A stretch of 64,000 nucleotides of DNA from Ruminococcus sp. (GTDB taxonomy: Bacteria; Bacillota; Clostridia; Oscillospirales; Acutalibacteraceae). The position numbers were made by a program, and so were the translations under genes. Every line of letters begins with the position of its first letter. The stretch's first letter is position 1. The notes beneath the pieces are model-generated. The model saw only the letters and a list, made by a program, of their open reading frames with translations. It was not told the origin of the DNA and did no database searches. Shown here in pieces: positions 17,479 to 28,777 of the stretch. The stretch is taken from contig JALELS010000014.1 of the NCBI GenBank assembly GCA_022768065.1, positions 1 to 64,000 of the forward strand. The letters are read 5' to 3'.

Positions 17479-19209
17479 ATGATAAAGAAATTGCAAAGAC
17501 GCTTTGCGCTTTCAAGGAAAGGCGCCGTGGATACCGTAAAGGGCAGTATATTCTGTGCTTTACAAAATATTTCGTTTATGCTGCCGGTTATAATGCTCTA
17601 CTATCTTGTCAGCGAGCTGATAAGCAACAGCCTCAGTCGTTCACGCATTCCGTTTTATGTTATAGGCTGTGTAATATGCGCCGCCGTTATAGTTATATGC
17701 ACGATTTTACAGTATAACGGCACATTTTTCACCACATATGAGGAATCCGGCGTAAGGCGTGTAAGCCTTGCCGAACAGCTCCGCAAAATTCCCCTGTCAT
17801 TCTTCGGGAAAAAGGACCTCGCCGACCTTACGTCGTCCATTATGAACGACTGCGCCGTTCTTGAACAAAGCCAGTCGCACTTTGTGGAACCGCTCATAGG
17901 CTCGATAATATCGACGGTGCTGATTGCCGTTTCGCTTTTATTCTTCAATGTCCGTATGGCTCTTGCCGCAATATGGGTTCTTCCGGTAGCCTTTATAATA
18001 GTAGGTACTGCCTCGAATGTTCAAAAGAAGCTTTCGCAAAAATCCATGGCAGCCAAAATGGCGTGCGAGGACGGCATACAGGAATGTATTGAAACCATGG
18101 GCGATCTTCGCTCTAACAACGCCGAGGAAAAATATTTAAACGGTCTTGAAAAGAAAATAAGAGCAGTCGAAACAAGACTTATAAAGTCGGAACTCGGCAC
18201 GGCGGTATTCGTTGTATCGGCAAGCCTTGTATTACGTCTCGGCATAGCGACAACCGCACTCACCGGCGCATATCTGCTCACAAAAGGCGAGCTTGACATA
18301 ATTACATTCTTTATGTTTCTGCTTGTGGTCTCTCGCCTTTACGAACCGCTTGAGGGTTCACTTCAAAACCTTGCCGGCATAATCGCCACGAACTCAAACA
18401 TAGAGCGTATGAACGAAATCCTCGACTACGATATTCAGACCGGCAGCGACAAGCTGACAAACAACGGGTACGATATAGAATTTTCGGACGTAGGATTTTC
18501 TTATAACAGCAAAGAAGCGGTTTTGCGCGATGTTTCATTTACGGCAAAGCAAGGCGAAGTAACCGCTTTGGTAGGGCCGTCCGGCGGAGGAAAGACAACC
18601 GTATCGCGTCTTGCCACAAGGTTTTGGGATATTGACAAGGGTAAAATAACCGTAGGCGGTATGGATATTTCAAAGACCGATCCCGAGACGCTTATGTCGC
18701 TTTATTCGGTAGTTTTCCAAGATGTAACGCTCTTTGACAACACCATAACGGAAAACATACGCATAGGCAAAAAAGACGCCACAGATGAAGAGGTCATTGC
18801 CGCCGCAAAGCTTGCAAACGTAACCGAATTCGTTGAAAAGCTCCCCGACAAATGGAATTCAACCATAGGCGAAAACGGATGCGAATTATCCGGAGGCGAA
18901 CGTCAGAGAATATCAATCGCAAGAGCATTTTTGAAGGACGCCCCCATAATTTTGCTTGACGAAGCCACGGCAAGCCTTGACGTTGAAAACGAGACGGCAA
19001 TACAAACCGCTCTTTCACGCCTTATTAAAAATAAGACCGTCCTTATTATTGCACATCGTATGCGCACGGTATCTGGTGCCGACAAAATCGTTGTGCTGAA
19101 AGACGGCTCGGTAGCGGAACAGGGTTCTCCCTCGACGCTTATAAAAGAAAACGGTGAATTCGCCCGTATGGTCAAGCTTCAGACGGAAAGTCTTGAATGG
19201 ACTATATAA
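17479..19209 (+). CDS. ABC transporter, fused permease/ATPase (second half)
   Basis: GPSGGGKTT, LSGGERQR, IILLDEATASLD; tandem with preceding ABC gene. Confidence 0.94.
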   Translation: MIKKLQRRFALSRKGAVDTVKGSIFCALQNISFMLPVIMLYYLVSELISNSLSRSRIPFYVIGCVICAAVIVICTILQYNGTFFTTYEESGVRRVSLAEQLRKIPLSFFGKKDLADLTSSIMNDCAVLEQSQSHFVEPLIGSIISTVLIAVSLLFFNVRMALAAIWVLPVAFIIVGTASNVQKKLSQKSMAAKMACEDGIQECIETMGDLRSNNAEEKYLNGLEKKIRAVETRLIKSELGTAVFVVSASLVLRLGIATTALTGAYLLTKGELDIITFFMFLLVVSRLYEPLEGSLQNLAGIIATNSNIERMNEILDYDIQTGSDKLTNNGYDIEFSDVGFSYNSKEAVLRDVSFTAKQGEVTALVGPSGGGKTTVSRLATRFWDIDKGKITVGGMDISKTDPETLMSLYSVVFQDVTLFDNTITENIRIGKKDATDEEVIAAAKLANVTEFVEKLPDKWNSTIGENGCELSGGERQRISIARAFLKDAPIILLDEATASLDVENETAIQTALSRLIKNKTVLIIAHRMRTVSGADKIVVLKDGSVAEQGSPSTLIKENGEFARMVKLQTESLEWTI

Positions 19210-19238
19210 CATTCGGTATTATCGAAACTTAACAAACA

Positions 19239-19272
19239 AAAAACGGCAAGCACCGCGGTGCCTGTCGTTTTT
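19239..19272 (+). terminator. Rho-independent terminator after ABC operon
   Basis: ACGGCAaGCACCGCGGTGCcTGTCGTTTTTATTTT. Confidence 0.8.
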
Positions 19273-19424
19273 ATTTTCGGTATCGCACATAAGTCAGCAT
19301 GCACATAATATTTAATCCGCCGTGCGGTAAAAATTTTCACGGAAGTTAATAAAAAAGAAAGAGCCGACACAGTAATGATTCCGTCACAATACGGAAACTA
19401 AACGGTGTCTGCTCCGGTTTAAGT

Positions 19425-19501
19425 TGGCGCGCCTGACTGGATTCGAACCAGCCGCCTTCAGAGTCGGAGTCTGACGCTCTATCCAAATGAGCTACAGGCG
19501 C
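19425..19501 (-). tRNA. tRNA-Arg (anticodon CCG), CCA encoded
   Basis: Reverse complement GCGCCTGTAGCTCATTTGGATAGAGCGTCAGACTCCGACTCTGAAGGCGGCTGGTTCGAATCCAGTCAGGCGCGCCA folds as a cloverleaf. Confidence 0.95.
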
Positions 19502-19568
19502 ATATTAAATAAAACACAACTGCTTTGTGCGGACGAAGCATCTCGACCGCACGAAGCATTTTTATGTC

Positions 19569-20663
19569 TCAGACGTTAAATCTGAAAAGAACTATATCTC
19601 CGTCCTGCATAACATAATCCTTGCCCTCGGAGCGTATTTTGCCCTTTTCCTTTGCAGTCTGCATCGAACCGCACGCCATAAGCTCGTCAAAAGAGATAAC
19701 TTCGGCACGAATAAAGCCGCGCTCAAAATCGGAGTGTATTTTACCTGCCGCCTGGGGAGCCTTGGTACCTTTCTTTATTGTCCACGCTCTGACCTCGGGT
19801 TCGCCTGCGGTGAGGTAAGATATGAGTCCGAGCAAGCTGTACGAACGCTGTATAAGCATATCGAGTCCGCCGCTCTCAATACCAGCGTCCGACAGGAACA
19901 TTTCCTTTTCCTCTTTTGAGAGAGACGAAATTTCCGCTTCAAGTTCGGCACATATCGGAAGCACTTCGGCACCCTCTGCCTTTGCTATTTCACAGACAGC
20001 TTTATATCTCTCGTTATTTTCGATGTTCGAGGCAAAATCATCTTCGCTCATATTGCAGGCGTAAATTACGGGCTTTGCGGAAAGCAAACCTATATCCGCC
20101 AATATGGCCTTTTCATCGTCGTCCGCCTCCACGGCACGAGCACTGACGCCGTTTTCGAGCTCCGTTTTAAGACGTTTTAAAAACTCGAGTTCCGTAAGAA
20201 GGCTCTTATCGCCCTTAGCCGCCTTTGCGGTACGGTCTATGCGGCGGTCAAGAATCTCAAGGTCGGAGAGAATGAGCTCAAGATTTATGGTTTCAATGTC
20301 TCTTTTCGGGTCAACCGAGCCGCTGACGTGCATTATATCGTCGTTATCAAAGCATCGTACAACATGTATAACAGCGTCAACCTCGCGGATATGCGACAGA
20401 AACTTATTACCGAGACCCTCACCCTTGGAGGCACCTTTTACAAGACCCGCTATATCGACAAATTCGATTACCGCAGGAGTTATTTTCTTAGGCGAATACA
20501 TTTTGGCAAGCTCGTCAAGTCTGTAATCGGGCACAGCCACAACACCTACGTTCGGCTCAATAGTGCAGAACGCATAGTTTGCAACCTCCGCGCCCGCATT
20601 GGTTATAGCATTAAAAAGCGTACTCTTGCCTACGTTCGGCAAACCTACGATACCAAGTTTCAT
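19569..20663 (-). CDS. ychF: YchF/Obg-type GTPase (redox-regulated ATPase)
   Basis: KLGIVGLPNVGKSTLFNAITNAGAEVANYAFCTIEPNVGVV; C-terminal TGS region. Confidence 0.97.
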   Translation of the reverse strand: MKLGIVGLPNVGKSTLFNAITNAGAEVANYAFCTIEPNVGVVAVPDYRLDELAKMYSPKKITPAVIEFVDIAGLVKGASKGEGLGNKFLSHIREVDAVIHVVRCFDNDDIMHVSGSVDPKRDIETINLELILSDLEILDRRIDRTAKAAKGDKSLLTELEFLKRLKTELENGVSARAVEADDDEKAILADIGLLSAKPVIYACNMSEDDFASNIENNERYKAVCEIAKAEGAEVLPICAELEAEISSLSKEEKEMFLSDAGIESGGLDMLIQRSYSLLGLISYLTAGEPEVRAWTIKKGTKAPQAAGKIHSDFERGFIRAEVISFDELMACGSMQTAKEKGKIRSEGKDYVMQDGDIVLFRFNV

Positions 20664-20679
20664 TATGAATTTACATCCT

Positions 20680-21207
20680 TTATTTATAAAATTCTGATAT
20701 TGCTTTTGACGCCTTATCGGGGTCGCTGCAAATAACCATAATTACATAGTCTCCGCTTACTTCGACAAGGCAATTATCTATTTTTTTATTTTCATCGGAG
20801 CTGAGGGTGGAATATGAGCCGCGGCAATCCGAAAGCCTGCCGTCAACAGCCGACGCCGCAATGTTTTTTTCGTTTTCATTGTTCACCCTGAACACCGCGA
20901 TTTCATCTGCCGAAAGCGCCGATGAGCTCTTGTACACCGCTGCATTTTCGATAATTGCGACGGGTACGCCGTAGTAATTGCTGACCTGCTCGTTTTGAAG
21001 CTTTACAACGCCGCTGAGCGAAGTTTCGGATAAAATGCGCTCTGCTATCTGCTCTGCCGACGTCGCCGATATTATGTGCGACGTTTTTTCTTTACCGCTG
21101 TGCCGTATATAACCCTTACCGAGGATTACAGCCGCCAGAGCCGCCGCGAGCAGCAACAATGCGAGCGTGAGCGCTATCCCCTTCTTCTTTTTGCTTTTTT
21201 GTGACAT
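20680..21207 (-). CDS. DUF4358-like membrane-anchored/lipoprotein
   Basis: N-terminal TM; SLSGVVKLQNEQVSNYYGV... VEVSGDYVIMVICSDPDKA pattern. Confidence 0.65.
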   Translation of the reverse strand: MSQKSKKKKGIALTLALLLLAAALAAVILGKGYIRHSGKEKTSHIISATSAEQIAERILSETSLSGVVKLQNEQVSNYYGVPVAIIENAAVYKSSSALSADEIAVFRVNNENEKNIAASAVDGRLSDCRGSYSTLSSDENKKIDNCLVEVSGDYVIMVICSDPDKASKAISEFYK

Positions 21208-21402
21208 AAGCAAATTCCTTTTCCGCACATGGCGGTGGATTTTTAATAAGCTACCCCAAATACAGTTTACAGCCGCAAGCCGCAAAACGACCTATAAATA
21301 TTATCACAATTTACGATATTTAGCAACAGCGCAAAATTTCTTTTGCGTTTTTTAACCGGGTTGCCGCGGCGGTGCCTTACGGCACACGCTTTTTCGGCGA
21401 AT

Positions 21403-22347
21403 TCACGTCAAATCCGCATTGCCGCTTTTTTTGCACACGAAGCAATACCAATCGCCGTCACGGTGCGTTTCGATTATGTTAAACCCGTTTTCACAGAGTT
21501 TTTCTTTTACTTCGTCCGCGCGCGGCGCTATAATTCCCGAAGTAATAAAAACGGCGTCGTTCTTCATAAATGCGCCCACCTGTGAAGAGAACATCATTAC
21601 AACGTCTGCCACGATATTTGCCGCAACAACGTCAAATTTTCCTGTTACCTTATCTGCGAGATTACCGCATATAACGGTATATTCGGGCTCGGAAAATCCG
21701 TTTACCCTGCCGTTTTCTCTCGCGGTTTTAACAGCCAATTCGTCTATATCTACACCGACGGCTTTTTCCGCTCCGAAAAGAAGCGACGCAATTGACAATA
21801 TACCGCTTCCGCAACCGGTATCAAGAACAGACGAGCCCTTTTTTACATATTTTTCAAGAGATTCAAGGCATAGCTTGGTGGTGTTATGTCCGCCCGTGCC
21901 GAATGCAAGCCCCGGCTCTATAGAGAGCACGGCGCGATTGTCGGAATTATCGTAATCGTCAATCCACAGCGGTCTTATAAGAAGCTTGTCGCCTATTTTG
22001 AGAGGTTTGAAATATTCTTTCCAATTATTTTCCCAGTCCTCGTTTTTGCAAACGGAGAGGTCTATTTTATTGGGTATATTTTCCGCTTTCAGCCTCTCGC
22101 TGAGATACGAAACCGCCTCGCTCGGATTTTCGTCTTCGGGAATGTATATGTGGATAAAGCCCTTTGTACGGTCTTTTTTCAACAGTTCTTCATCAATGAG
22201 GTCGATATTTGCTATCTTCCAGGTTTCCTCTTCGAGATTCCTGTAATCCTCGATGTATATTCCGTATGGAACGGTCATATTGGCAATTGCCGCCGCCTTA
22301 TCAATATCATCGGCGTTTATCTCAAGTGAAATTTCAGTCCAATTCAT
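21403..22347 (-). CDS. prmA: Ribosomal protein L11 methyltransferase
   Basis: LDTGCGSGILSIAS, AFGTGGHNTTKLCLESLE. Confidence 0.95.
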   Translation of the reverse strand: MNWTEISLEINADDIDKAAAIANMTVPYGIYIEDYRNLEEETWKIANIDLIDEELLKKDRTKGFIHIYIPEDENPSEAVSYLSERLKAENIPNKIDLSVCKNEDWENNWKEYFKPLKIGDKLLIRPLWIDDYDNSDNRAVLSIEPGLAFGTGGHNTTKLCLESLEKYVKKGSSVLDTGCGSGILSIASLLFGAEKAVGVDIDELAVKTARENGRVNGFSEPEYTVICGNLADKVTGKFDVVAANIVADVVMMFSSQVGAFMKNDAVFITSGIIAPRADEVKEKLCENGFNIIETHRDGDWYCFVCKKSGNADLT

Positions 22348-22362
22348 TTTAAAGTCCTTTTA

Positions 22363-22806
22363 TTATTTTTTGCCGGTGGAGCCGAAGCCGCCCTCGCCGC
22401 GGTCTGTATCGGAAAGCTCCGAAACCTCGCAAACGGGCATACAAGATACCGGCATTATTACAAGCTGCGCTATTCTCTCGCCGGGCATAACGGTATAGCT
22501 CTCGCGTTTTTGATTTATAACGCCTACCTTGAGCTCACCGCGGTAATCGCTGTCTATAACGCCTACGGAATTGAGGAGTCCTATGCCGTGTTTTACCGAA
22601 AGACCGCTGCGCGCAAAAATAAACGCCGCATATTCGCTTGACGGTATTTCAATGGCAAGACCCGTCGGAATCACCGCAGTATCTCCGCAGAAAAGAGTGA
22701 GCGGTTCTTTTAAAAGAGCGCACAGATCAAGACCAGCACTGCCGGAGGTTGCTCTTTCGGGGACCTTGGCGTCAGGGTCGAGTTTTTTGATTTTTAAGGT
22801 TTCCAT
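22363..22806 (-). CDS. dut: dUTP diphosphatase
   Basis: ATSGSAGLDLCA, ARSGLSVKHGIGLLNSVGVIDSDYRGEL, C-terminal RGEGGFGSTG. Confidence 0.97.
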   Translation of the reverse strand: METLKIKKLDPDAKVPERATSGSAGLDLCALLKEPLTLFCGDTAVIPTGLAIEIPSSEYAAFIFARSGLSVKHGIGLLNSVGVIDSDYRGELKVGVINQKRESYTVMPGERIAQLVIMPVSCMPVCEVSELSDTDRGEGGFGSTGKK

Positions 22807-22827
22807 AAACAAATTCCTCTCTGAAAA

Positions 22828-22861
22828 AAATAAAGGATAGTTTTAACACTATCCTTTATTT
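22828..22861. terminator. Terminator hairpin between dnaJ and dut
   Basis: AAATAAAGGATAGT-TTTAAC-ACTATCCTTTATTT. Confidence 0.8.
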
Positions 22862-22887
22862 TAACATAAACACGCTATGTTTTAAAG

Positions 22888-24045
22888 TTATTTTTTTCTT
22901 TTGCCGAAGAAGCCCTTTTTCTCTTCTTCCTTACCGTAATTTGCGGGATTTCCGAAAGAAGCGTCAAGCTGTTTCATAAGCTCTTTTTGCTCCGAAGTCA
23001 ACTCTCGCGGAACATCAACGATAACTCTGACAAGCTCGTCGCCGTGACCTCTGCCGTTAAGGCTCTGGATACCGCGGTTTTTAAGCTTAAATACCGTTCC
23101 GCTCTGAGTGCCTGCGGGTACGTTGTATTTAACCTTGCCGTCAAGAGTCGGAACCTGAAGCTCGCAGCCGAGAGCTGCCGCAGGGAAGCTTATATGCATC
23201 TCAACCCAAACATTGTAGCCGTCACGCTCGAATATCGGGTGAGGACGTACGTTTACCGCGATGCGAAGATCTCCTGCCGGGCCGCCGTTTGCGCCCTTGT
23301 TGCCCTGACCGCGCGCATTTATAATCTGACGGTCGTCAATACCCGCCGGAATATCAACGGTGAGCGTTGCGGTCTTACGAATTCTGCCTGCGCCGTGACA
23401 TTTTTTACAGGGCGAGTCGATAATCGTTCCTCTGCCGCCGCACTTGGGACAGGCCTTTTGAGTCTGGAACATACCGAACGGGGTTCTCTGCGAAGATGTT
23501 ACCTGACCTTTTCCGTGGCACTCCGGGCACGTTTTGGGTGAAGTTCCGGGGGCAGCGCCGCTGCCGTGGCACTCGTCGCAAACCTCTATTCTGCTGTATG
23601 TCACATCGCGCTTGCAGCCCTTTGCCGCCTCTTCAAACGAGACGGTAACGGTAGCCTGAGTATCGGTGCCGCGCTGAGGTGCGTTGGGGTTTGAGTTGCC
23701 TCCGCCGAATCCGCCTCCGAAGCCGCCGCCGAAAATATTGCTGAATATATCGCCGAGGTCAAAGTCAAATCCTGCGCCGCCGTATGCTCCGCCCTGCGCT
23801 CCTGCGCCGTAATTCGGGTCTACGCCCGCGTGGCCGAACTGGTCATAGCGCGCTTTTTTCTGAGGGTCCGAGAGGACCTCATACGCCTCGTTTGCCTCCT
23901 TAAACTTTTCCTCGGCTTCTTTATTGCCGGGGTTTAAGTCGGGATGATATTTTTTAGCAGTTTGGCGATATGCTTTTTTTATCTCATCTTCGGTGGCGTT
24001 TTTGCTTACGCCGAGGACTTCGTAATAATCTCTTTTTTCTGCCAT
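22888..24045 (-). CDS. dnaJ: Chaperone DnaJ
   Basis: J domain [33 protein letters not shown]; CxxCxGxG zinc repeats. Confidence 0.98.
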   Translation of the reverse strand: MAEKRDYYEVLGVSKNATEDEIKKAYRQTAKKYHPDLNPGNKEAEEKFKEANEAYEVLSDPQKKARYDQFGHAGVDPNYGAGAQGGAYGGAGFDFDLGDIFSNIFGGGFGGGFGGGNSNPNAPQRGTDTQATVTVSFEEAAKGCKRDVTYSRIEVCDECHGSGAAPGTSPKTCPECHGKGQVTSSQRTPFGMFQTQKACPKCGGRGTIIDSPCKKCHGAGRIRKTATLTVDIPAGIDDRQIINARGQGNKGANGGPAGDLRIAVNVRPHPIFERDGYNVWVEMHISFPAAALGCELQVPTLDGKVKYNVPAGTQSGTVFKLKNRGIQSLNGRGHGDELVRVIVDVPRELTSEQKELMKQLDASFGNPANYGKEEEKKGFFGKRKK

Positions 24046-24151
24046 ATAACAATCACTCCGTGGCGCCGTCGGCGCCGCTGTTTATAGTATATTTGAAATA
24101 ACACATTTCCGCCTTCTCCCCCGAAACGGAAGAGAAAGCGGACAAAAGTGA

Positions 24152-26014
24152 TTATTTCTTGTTGGGATCGTCCTCAACGTCGGTGTAATTGGTCTCGTAG
24201 TAACCGTCCTGACCGGGAGCATTGCCCTGTGCGCCGGCACCCGGGTTCTGCTGAGCGCCGCCTGCTGCCTGCTGAGCCGCAGCAGCCTGTTTGTAGATTT
24301 CTTCCGAAATCTTGTAGAAGCTCTGAGTAAGCGCTTCTTTCTTAGCCTTGATGTCGTCGGCGTTGTCGCCCTTCAAAGCCTCTTTAAGAGCGTTCAGTTT
24401 GTCTTCAACGTCCTTTTTGTCGGTTTCGTTTATCTTGTCGCCGTTTTCGGAGAGAATCTTCTCGCACTGATAAACCATCTGATCGGCTTCGTTGCGAGTA
24501 TCGACTTCCTCTTTGCGCTTCTTATCTGCCTCTTCGTACTGAGCGGCTTCCTTAACTGCCTTATCAATATCGTCTTTTGACATATTGGTGGAGGAGGTTA
24601 TGGAAATGGACTGCTCTTTCTGAGTGCCGAGGTCCTTAGCCGAAACATGAACTATACCGTTAGCATCGATATCAAAAGTAACTTCGATCTGAGGTACGCC
24701 GCGGGGAGCAGGCATAATACCGTCGAGGTGGAATACGCCGAGAGTCTTGTTATCCTTTGCAAATTCTCTCTCGCCCTGAAGTACGTGAACTTCAACGGAA
24801 GTCTGATTATCGGCTGCCGTAGAGAAGATCTGGCTCTTCTTTGTGGGGATTGTGGTATTTCTCTCAATAATTTTGGTGGAAACGCCGCCCATAGTCTCAA
24901 TACCGAGTGAAAGCGGAGTTACATCAAGAAGAAGTATACCCTCAACGTCGCCGCCTAAAACGCCGCCCTGGATAGCCGCGCCGACTGCAACGCATTCATC
25001 GGGGTTAATACCCTTGAAAGGCTCAATGCCTGTGAAGTTCTTTATAGCTTCCTGAACTGCCGGAATTCTTGAAGAACCGCCGACAAGAAGAATCTTGTTG
25101 AGGTCGGACGCTTTAAGACCGGAGTCGGAAAGAGCCTGACGAACGGGACCCATTGTAGCTTCGACAAGGTCTGCGGTCATCTCGTTGAACTTAGCTCTTG
25201 TAAGAGTGGTTTCAAGATGCTTGGGGCCTGTGGCATCGGCTGTGATGAAGGGAAGGCTTATCTGAGAGGTGGTAACGCCGGAAAGCTCAATCTTAGCTTT
25301 TTCGGCAGCCTCTTTAAGTCTCTGCATAGCCATTTTATCATTGCGAAGGTCTACGCCCTGCTCTTTTTTAAACTCATCTGCAAGCCAGTCGATAATTCTC
25401 TGGTCGAAATCGTCGCCGCCGAGGTGGTTGTTACCTGCCGTGGCAAGAACTTCCTGAACGCCGTCGCCCATCTCAATGATTGATACATCGAATGTACCGC
25501 CGCCGAGGTCGTATACCATTACCTTCTGGTCCGACTCCTTATCAATACCGTAAGCCAAAGCTGCGGCTGTCGGCTCGTTGATTATTCTCTTAACATCAAG
25601 GCCTGCAATTTTGCCTGCGTCCTTTGTAGCCTGACGCTGTGAATCCGTGAAATATGCGGGAACCGTAATGACAGCCTCTGTAACCTTGCCGCCGAGATAG
25701 CTCTCTGCGTCGCTCTTGAGCTTCTGAAGAATCATTGCGGATATTTCCTGCGGAGTGTAGCTTTTATCGTCTATGGTAACCTTATAATCGGAACCCATAT
25801 GTCTCTTTATTGAAGAAACGGTTCTTTCGGGATTGGTGATTGCCTGACGTTTTGCAACCTGACCGACCATTCTCTCACCGGTCTTTGAAAATGCAACAAC
25901 CGACGGAGTGGTTCTTGCACCCTCTGCATTTGCGATAACAACGGGCTCGCCGCCCTCGATAACCGCTACGCATGAATTTGTAGTACCTAAATCAATACCT
26001 ATTACCTTAGCCAT
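24152..26014 (-). CDS. dnaK: Chaperone DnaK
   Basis: [28 protein letters not shown]. Confidence 0.98.
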   Translation of the reverse strand: MAKVIGIDLGTTNSCVAVIEGGEPVVIANAEGARTTPSVVAFSKTGERMVGQVAKRQAITNPERTVSSIKRHMGSDYKVTIDDKSYTPQEISAMILQKLKSDAESYLGGKVTEAVITVPAYFTDSQRQATKDAGKIAGLDVKRIINEPTAAALAYGIDKESDQKVMVYDLGGGTFDVSIIEMGDGVQEVLATAGNNHLGGDDFDQRIIDWLADEFKKEQGVDLRNDKMAMQRLKEAAEKAKIELSGVTTSQISLPFITADATGPKHLETTLTRAKFNEMTADLVEATMGPVRQALSDSGLKASDLNKILLVGGSSRIPAVQEAIKNFTGIEPFKGINPDECVAVGAAIQGGVLGGDVEGILLLDVTPLSLGIETMGGVSTKIIERNTTIPTKKSQIFSTAADNQTSVEVHVLQGEREFAKDNKTLGVFHLDGIMPAPRGVPQIEVTFDIDANGIVHVSAKDLGTQKEQSISITSSTNMSKDDIDKAVKEAAQYEEADKKRKEEVDTRNEADQMVYQCEKILSENGDKINETDKKDVEDKLNALKEALKGDNADDIKAKKEALTQSFYKISEEIYKQAAAAQQAAGGAQQNPGAGAQGNAPGQDGYYETNYTDVEDDPNKK

Positions 26015-26045
26015 AATTTATTCCTCCAAAACATTATTTATTATT

Positions 26046-26591
26046 TTAATTGGCGACTTTAACCATTGCGGGACGCAATATTCTGTCGCCAAGCTTATAG
26101 CCTTTTGAAAATACGTCGATAATGACGTTTTCCTCTTCGTTTTCGTCATCCACGTGCATAACCGCATTGTGGAGATTTGGGTCAAAGGAATCGCCCTTTT
26201 CGCCGAAAGACTCAACGCCGAGTTTTTTAAATACCTCCGAGAACTGATTGTAAATCATATCAATTCCCTTCATATAATCTTCGGGTGACGCGTTTTTGTT
26301 TTCCGCGGCGCGTTCAAAGTTATCCATAACGGGTAAAAGCTCCGCCAAAACAAGTGCCTTTGAGTCGCTGTACGCCGCCTCTTTTTCTTTCTGCGAGCGC
26401 TTACGGAAATTATCGTACTCAGCGAGTGTACGCAAAAGCTTGTCGTTGACGTCTTTAAGCCGGGAAGCCAAATTCTCGGCCTCGGAGACCTCTTTTTCGA
26501 CCTCGATTTCTACGTTATCGGTCTTTTCGCCTTCGATATTTTCGGTCTTTTTATCAGCGCCTTTCGGCTCTGTTTCTTTTTTCTTTGCCAT
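26046..26591 (-). CDS. grpE: Nucleotide exchange factor GrpE
   Basis: LAEYDNFRKRSQKEKE; GDSFDPNLHNAVMHV; GYKLGDRILRPAMVKVA. Confidence 0.97.
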   Translation of the reverse strand: MAKKKETEPKGADKKTENIEGEKTDNVEIEVEKEVSEAENLASRLKDVNDKLLRTLAEYDNFRKRSQKEKEAAYSDSKALVLAELLPVMDNFERAAENKNASPEDYMKGIDMIYNQFSEVFKKLGVESFGEKGDSFDPNLHNAVMHVDDENEEENVIIDVFSKGYKLGDRILRPAMVKVAN

Positions 26592-26649
26592 TCGTTTTCA
26601 GCCCTTTCATTATGAACAGGTTATGTTAAATTCGTTACCGAATTAAAAG

Positions 26650-27693
26650 CTAATCGTCAATATTGTGTGAGAGTATTCTGCTGACAATATCGGTGAGATA
26701 TTTAAGGCTCGGAATAAGGCGGCTGTAATCAAGCCTTGTCGGGCCTATTATTCCGATAGTGCCGCTGTCTCTGCCGCCCACCTTGTATTCGCCGAATATC
26801 ATACTTGAATTCTGAAGTTCGCGGAACAGGTTTTCGCGGCCTATTAAAACATTCGGGGTATCTTCCGTTCCCTTTTTCTCGGTGTATTTTTTAAACACCT
26901 GCGACAAAGGTTCCGAGCGGCGGAGAAACTCCATAAGCTCGTATGCGTTTGACTCAAACTCACGGTAATTCAGAAGATTTGACTGGCCCTCGAGCAGGAG
27001 CTCGGTGCGCTCCGTCATAGACGCCAAATCAGCCAGGGTTACAAGAAGCGGAGTCATTGTAAATGATTTATCGCCGAGCGACAGCGCCACGGTTTGGATT
27101 TTTGCAATGCTGAGGCTTGCCGCCGGTTTGCCTATAAAATACTGCTTTGTTATATTGTAAAACGTCTCGACTATATCGAGAGTTATTTCGGAACTTGTTC
27201 TGCACACGCGGCTTTTAAGTATACCCGACGAAGTCAGCATAACGACCATTGCGGTTTTTGTTCCTATGGGGACAAGCTCGACGCGGCGTATAACCGCCTG
27301 ACTGTCGGCAGGAGTGGTTGACACTGCCGCGCAGCCCGTAAGCTCCGAAAGGACAAGGCCGGCTTTTTCGAGCACGCTCTTTGTCTCGGACGGAACGCCC
27401 TCAAGCTTTGAGTCGATAATGCGTTTTTCTTTATCGGAAAGCTCGTATCTGCCCATAAGGTTATCGACATAATAACGATAGCCCTCGCTCGACGGAATTC
27501 TGCCTGCCGAAGTGTGCGGCTGCTCAAGATAACCTGCCGTAACAAGATCCGCCATATCGTTACGAACCGTAGCGGACGAAACGGAAAGCCCAGGCAAATT
27601 TACAAGAGCCTTTGAGCCGACAGGTTCGCCGGACAATATATATCTTTCTACAACGGCGGCAAGAATCTTTTTCTTGCGTTCTGTCATTTCCAT
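26650..27693 (-). CDS. hrcA: Heat-inducible transcription repressor HrcA
   Basis: MTERKKKILAAVVERYILSGEPVGSKALV; HTSAGRIPSSEGYRYYVD; GTIGIIGPTRLDYSRLI. Confidence 0.97.
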   Translation of the reverse strand: MEMTERKKKILAAVVERYILSGEPVGSKALVNLPGLSVSSATVRNDMADLVTAGYLEQPHTSAGRIPSSEGYRYYVDNLMGRYELSDKEKRIIDSKLEGVPSETKSVLEKAGLVLSELTGCAAVSTTPADSQAVIRRVELVPIGTKTAMVVMLTSSGILKSRVCRTSSEITLDIVETFYNITKQYFIGKPAASLSIAKIQTVALSLGDKSFTMTPLLVTLADLASMTERTELLLEGQSNLLNYREFESNAYELMEFLRRSEPLSQVFKKYTEKKGTEDTPNVLIGRENLFRELQNSSMIFGEYKVGGRDSGTIGIIGPTRLDYSRLIPSLKYLTDIVSRILSHNIDD

Positions 27694-27722
27694 ATCGTTC
27701 GCCTTCTTTCTTTTTAGCACCG

Positions 27723-27749
27723 TTAGCACTCTTTGCCACTGAGTGCTAA
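27723..27749 (-). promoter_or_regulatory. CIRCE element (HrcA operator)
   Basis: TTAGCACTC-TTTGCCACT-GAGTGCTAA, perfect 9-9-9 structure upstream of hrcA. Confidence 0.98.
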
Positions 27750-27913
27750 TCTATACATATATTATCCCCAAAATTTCGCTTTGTCAATACTTAAAGAGGA
27801 ATTTATTTGTAAATAAATTGTTAATACGGAAGGTTTTGTGCCAAATAAAAGCCGCATATATCAAAAGCGGCGATTTAAGCCGCTCAAAAGCGTCGTCACC
27901 GAGTTACAGAAAG

Positions 27914-27940
27914 AAAAAAGGCGACCGCCGAGCGGTCGCC
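27914..27940 (-). terminator. proC terminator
   Basis: GGCGACCGC-CGA-GCGGTCGCC hairpin with T-run on minus strand. Confidence 0.85.
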
Positions 27941-27979
27941 GAAAAATACATATTTTGTTTTTGCGGAGCTTAAAGCATA

Positions 27980-28777
27980 TCAGACTTTTTTGTCCTTTTG
28001 AAGCGCTGCGTCTACGGCATTGCAAACGGCGCTTTCAAATCCGTCCCTCTGGAGAGATACGACGCCCTCGATTGTTGTTCCGCCGGGGGAACATACCTTA
28101 TCTATAAGCTCCCACGGATGCTCGTCGCTCTCAAGTATTTTTTTTGCGCTGCCGAGAACGGTCTGAGCCGCTATTTCAAGCGCCACGGATTTATTCATAC
28201 CGTTTTTGACAGCCGATCTCGCAAGCGAATCTATAAACATATAGGCATACGCCGGAGCGCACCCGGCAATCGAGCAAAACAGCGGAAAATAATTTTCGGA
28301 AAGAGGCATAACCTTACCGAAAGAAGAACAGAGCTTATTTACAAATTCCTTTTGGTCGTCGGTTACCGATTCGCTGCAGCAATAGGCGCTCATTGCCTCA
28401 AGCACGGTTGCGTTGATGTTCGGCATAATTCTGATTATGGGCGCTTCATATCCGAGAAGATTCTCTATAAAATCGGTTGTCTTGCCTGCCGCTATCGACA
28501 CGACCAAGCTGTTGTTTTCGCGGAGTTTTTTGGATATTGACGGAAGAAGCGACGGAAAAACATTCGGTTTTACCGCCAAAACCACTGCGTCCGCAAAATC
28601 TATGAGGCTGTCGGGAGTCTCGCTGACGCACACCGAAAATTCATCGCTCAAAAGACGTGCTTTTGCAATATCGATATCGTATACCGATATATCCTCCGCC
28701 TTGAAATTACCCGACGAAACCGCTCCGCCGACAATGGCGGAAGCCATATTTCCCGCGCCGAAAAAACCTATTTTCAT
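27980..28777 (-). CDS. proC: Pyrroline-5-carboxylate reductase
   Basis: [40 protein letters not shown]. Confidence 0.96.
   Translation of the reverse strand: MKIGFFGAGNMASAIVGGAVSSGNFKAEDISVYDIDIAKARLLSDEFSVCVSETPDSLIDFADAVVLAVKPNVFPSLLPSISKKLRENNSLVVSIAAGKTTDFIENLLGYEAPIIRIMPNINATVLEAMSAYCCSESVTDDQKEFVNKLCSSFGKVMPLSENYFPLFCSIAGCAPAYAYMFIDSLARSAVKNGMNKSVALEIAAQTVLGSAKKILESDEHPWELIDKVCSPGGTTIEGVVSLQRDGFESAVCNAVDAALQKDKKV

Noticed and set aside
23600-23800. Gly-rich repetitive region as a possible repeat array
   Set aside because: It is the normal Gly/Phe linker of DnaJ
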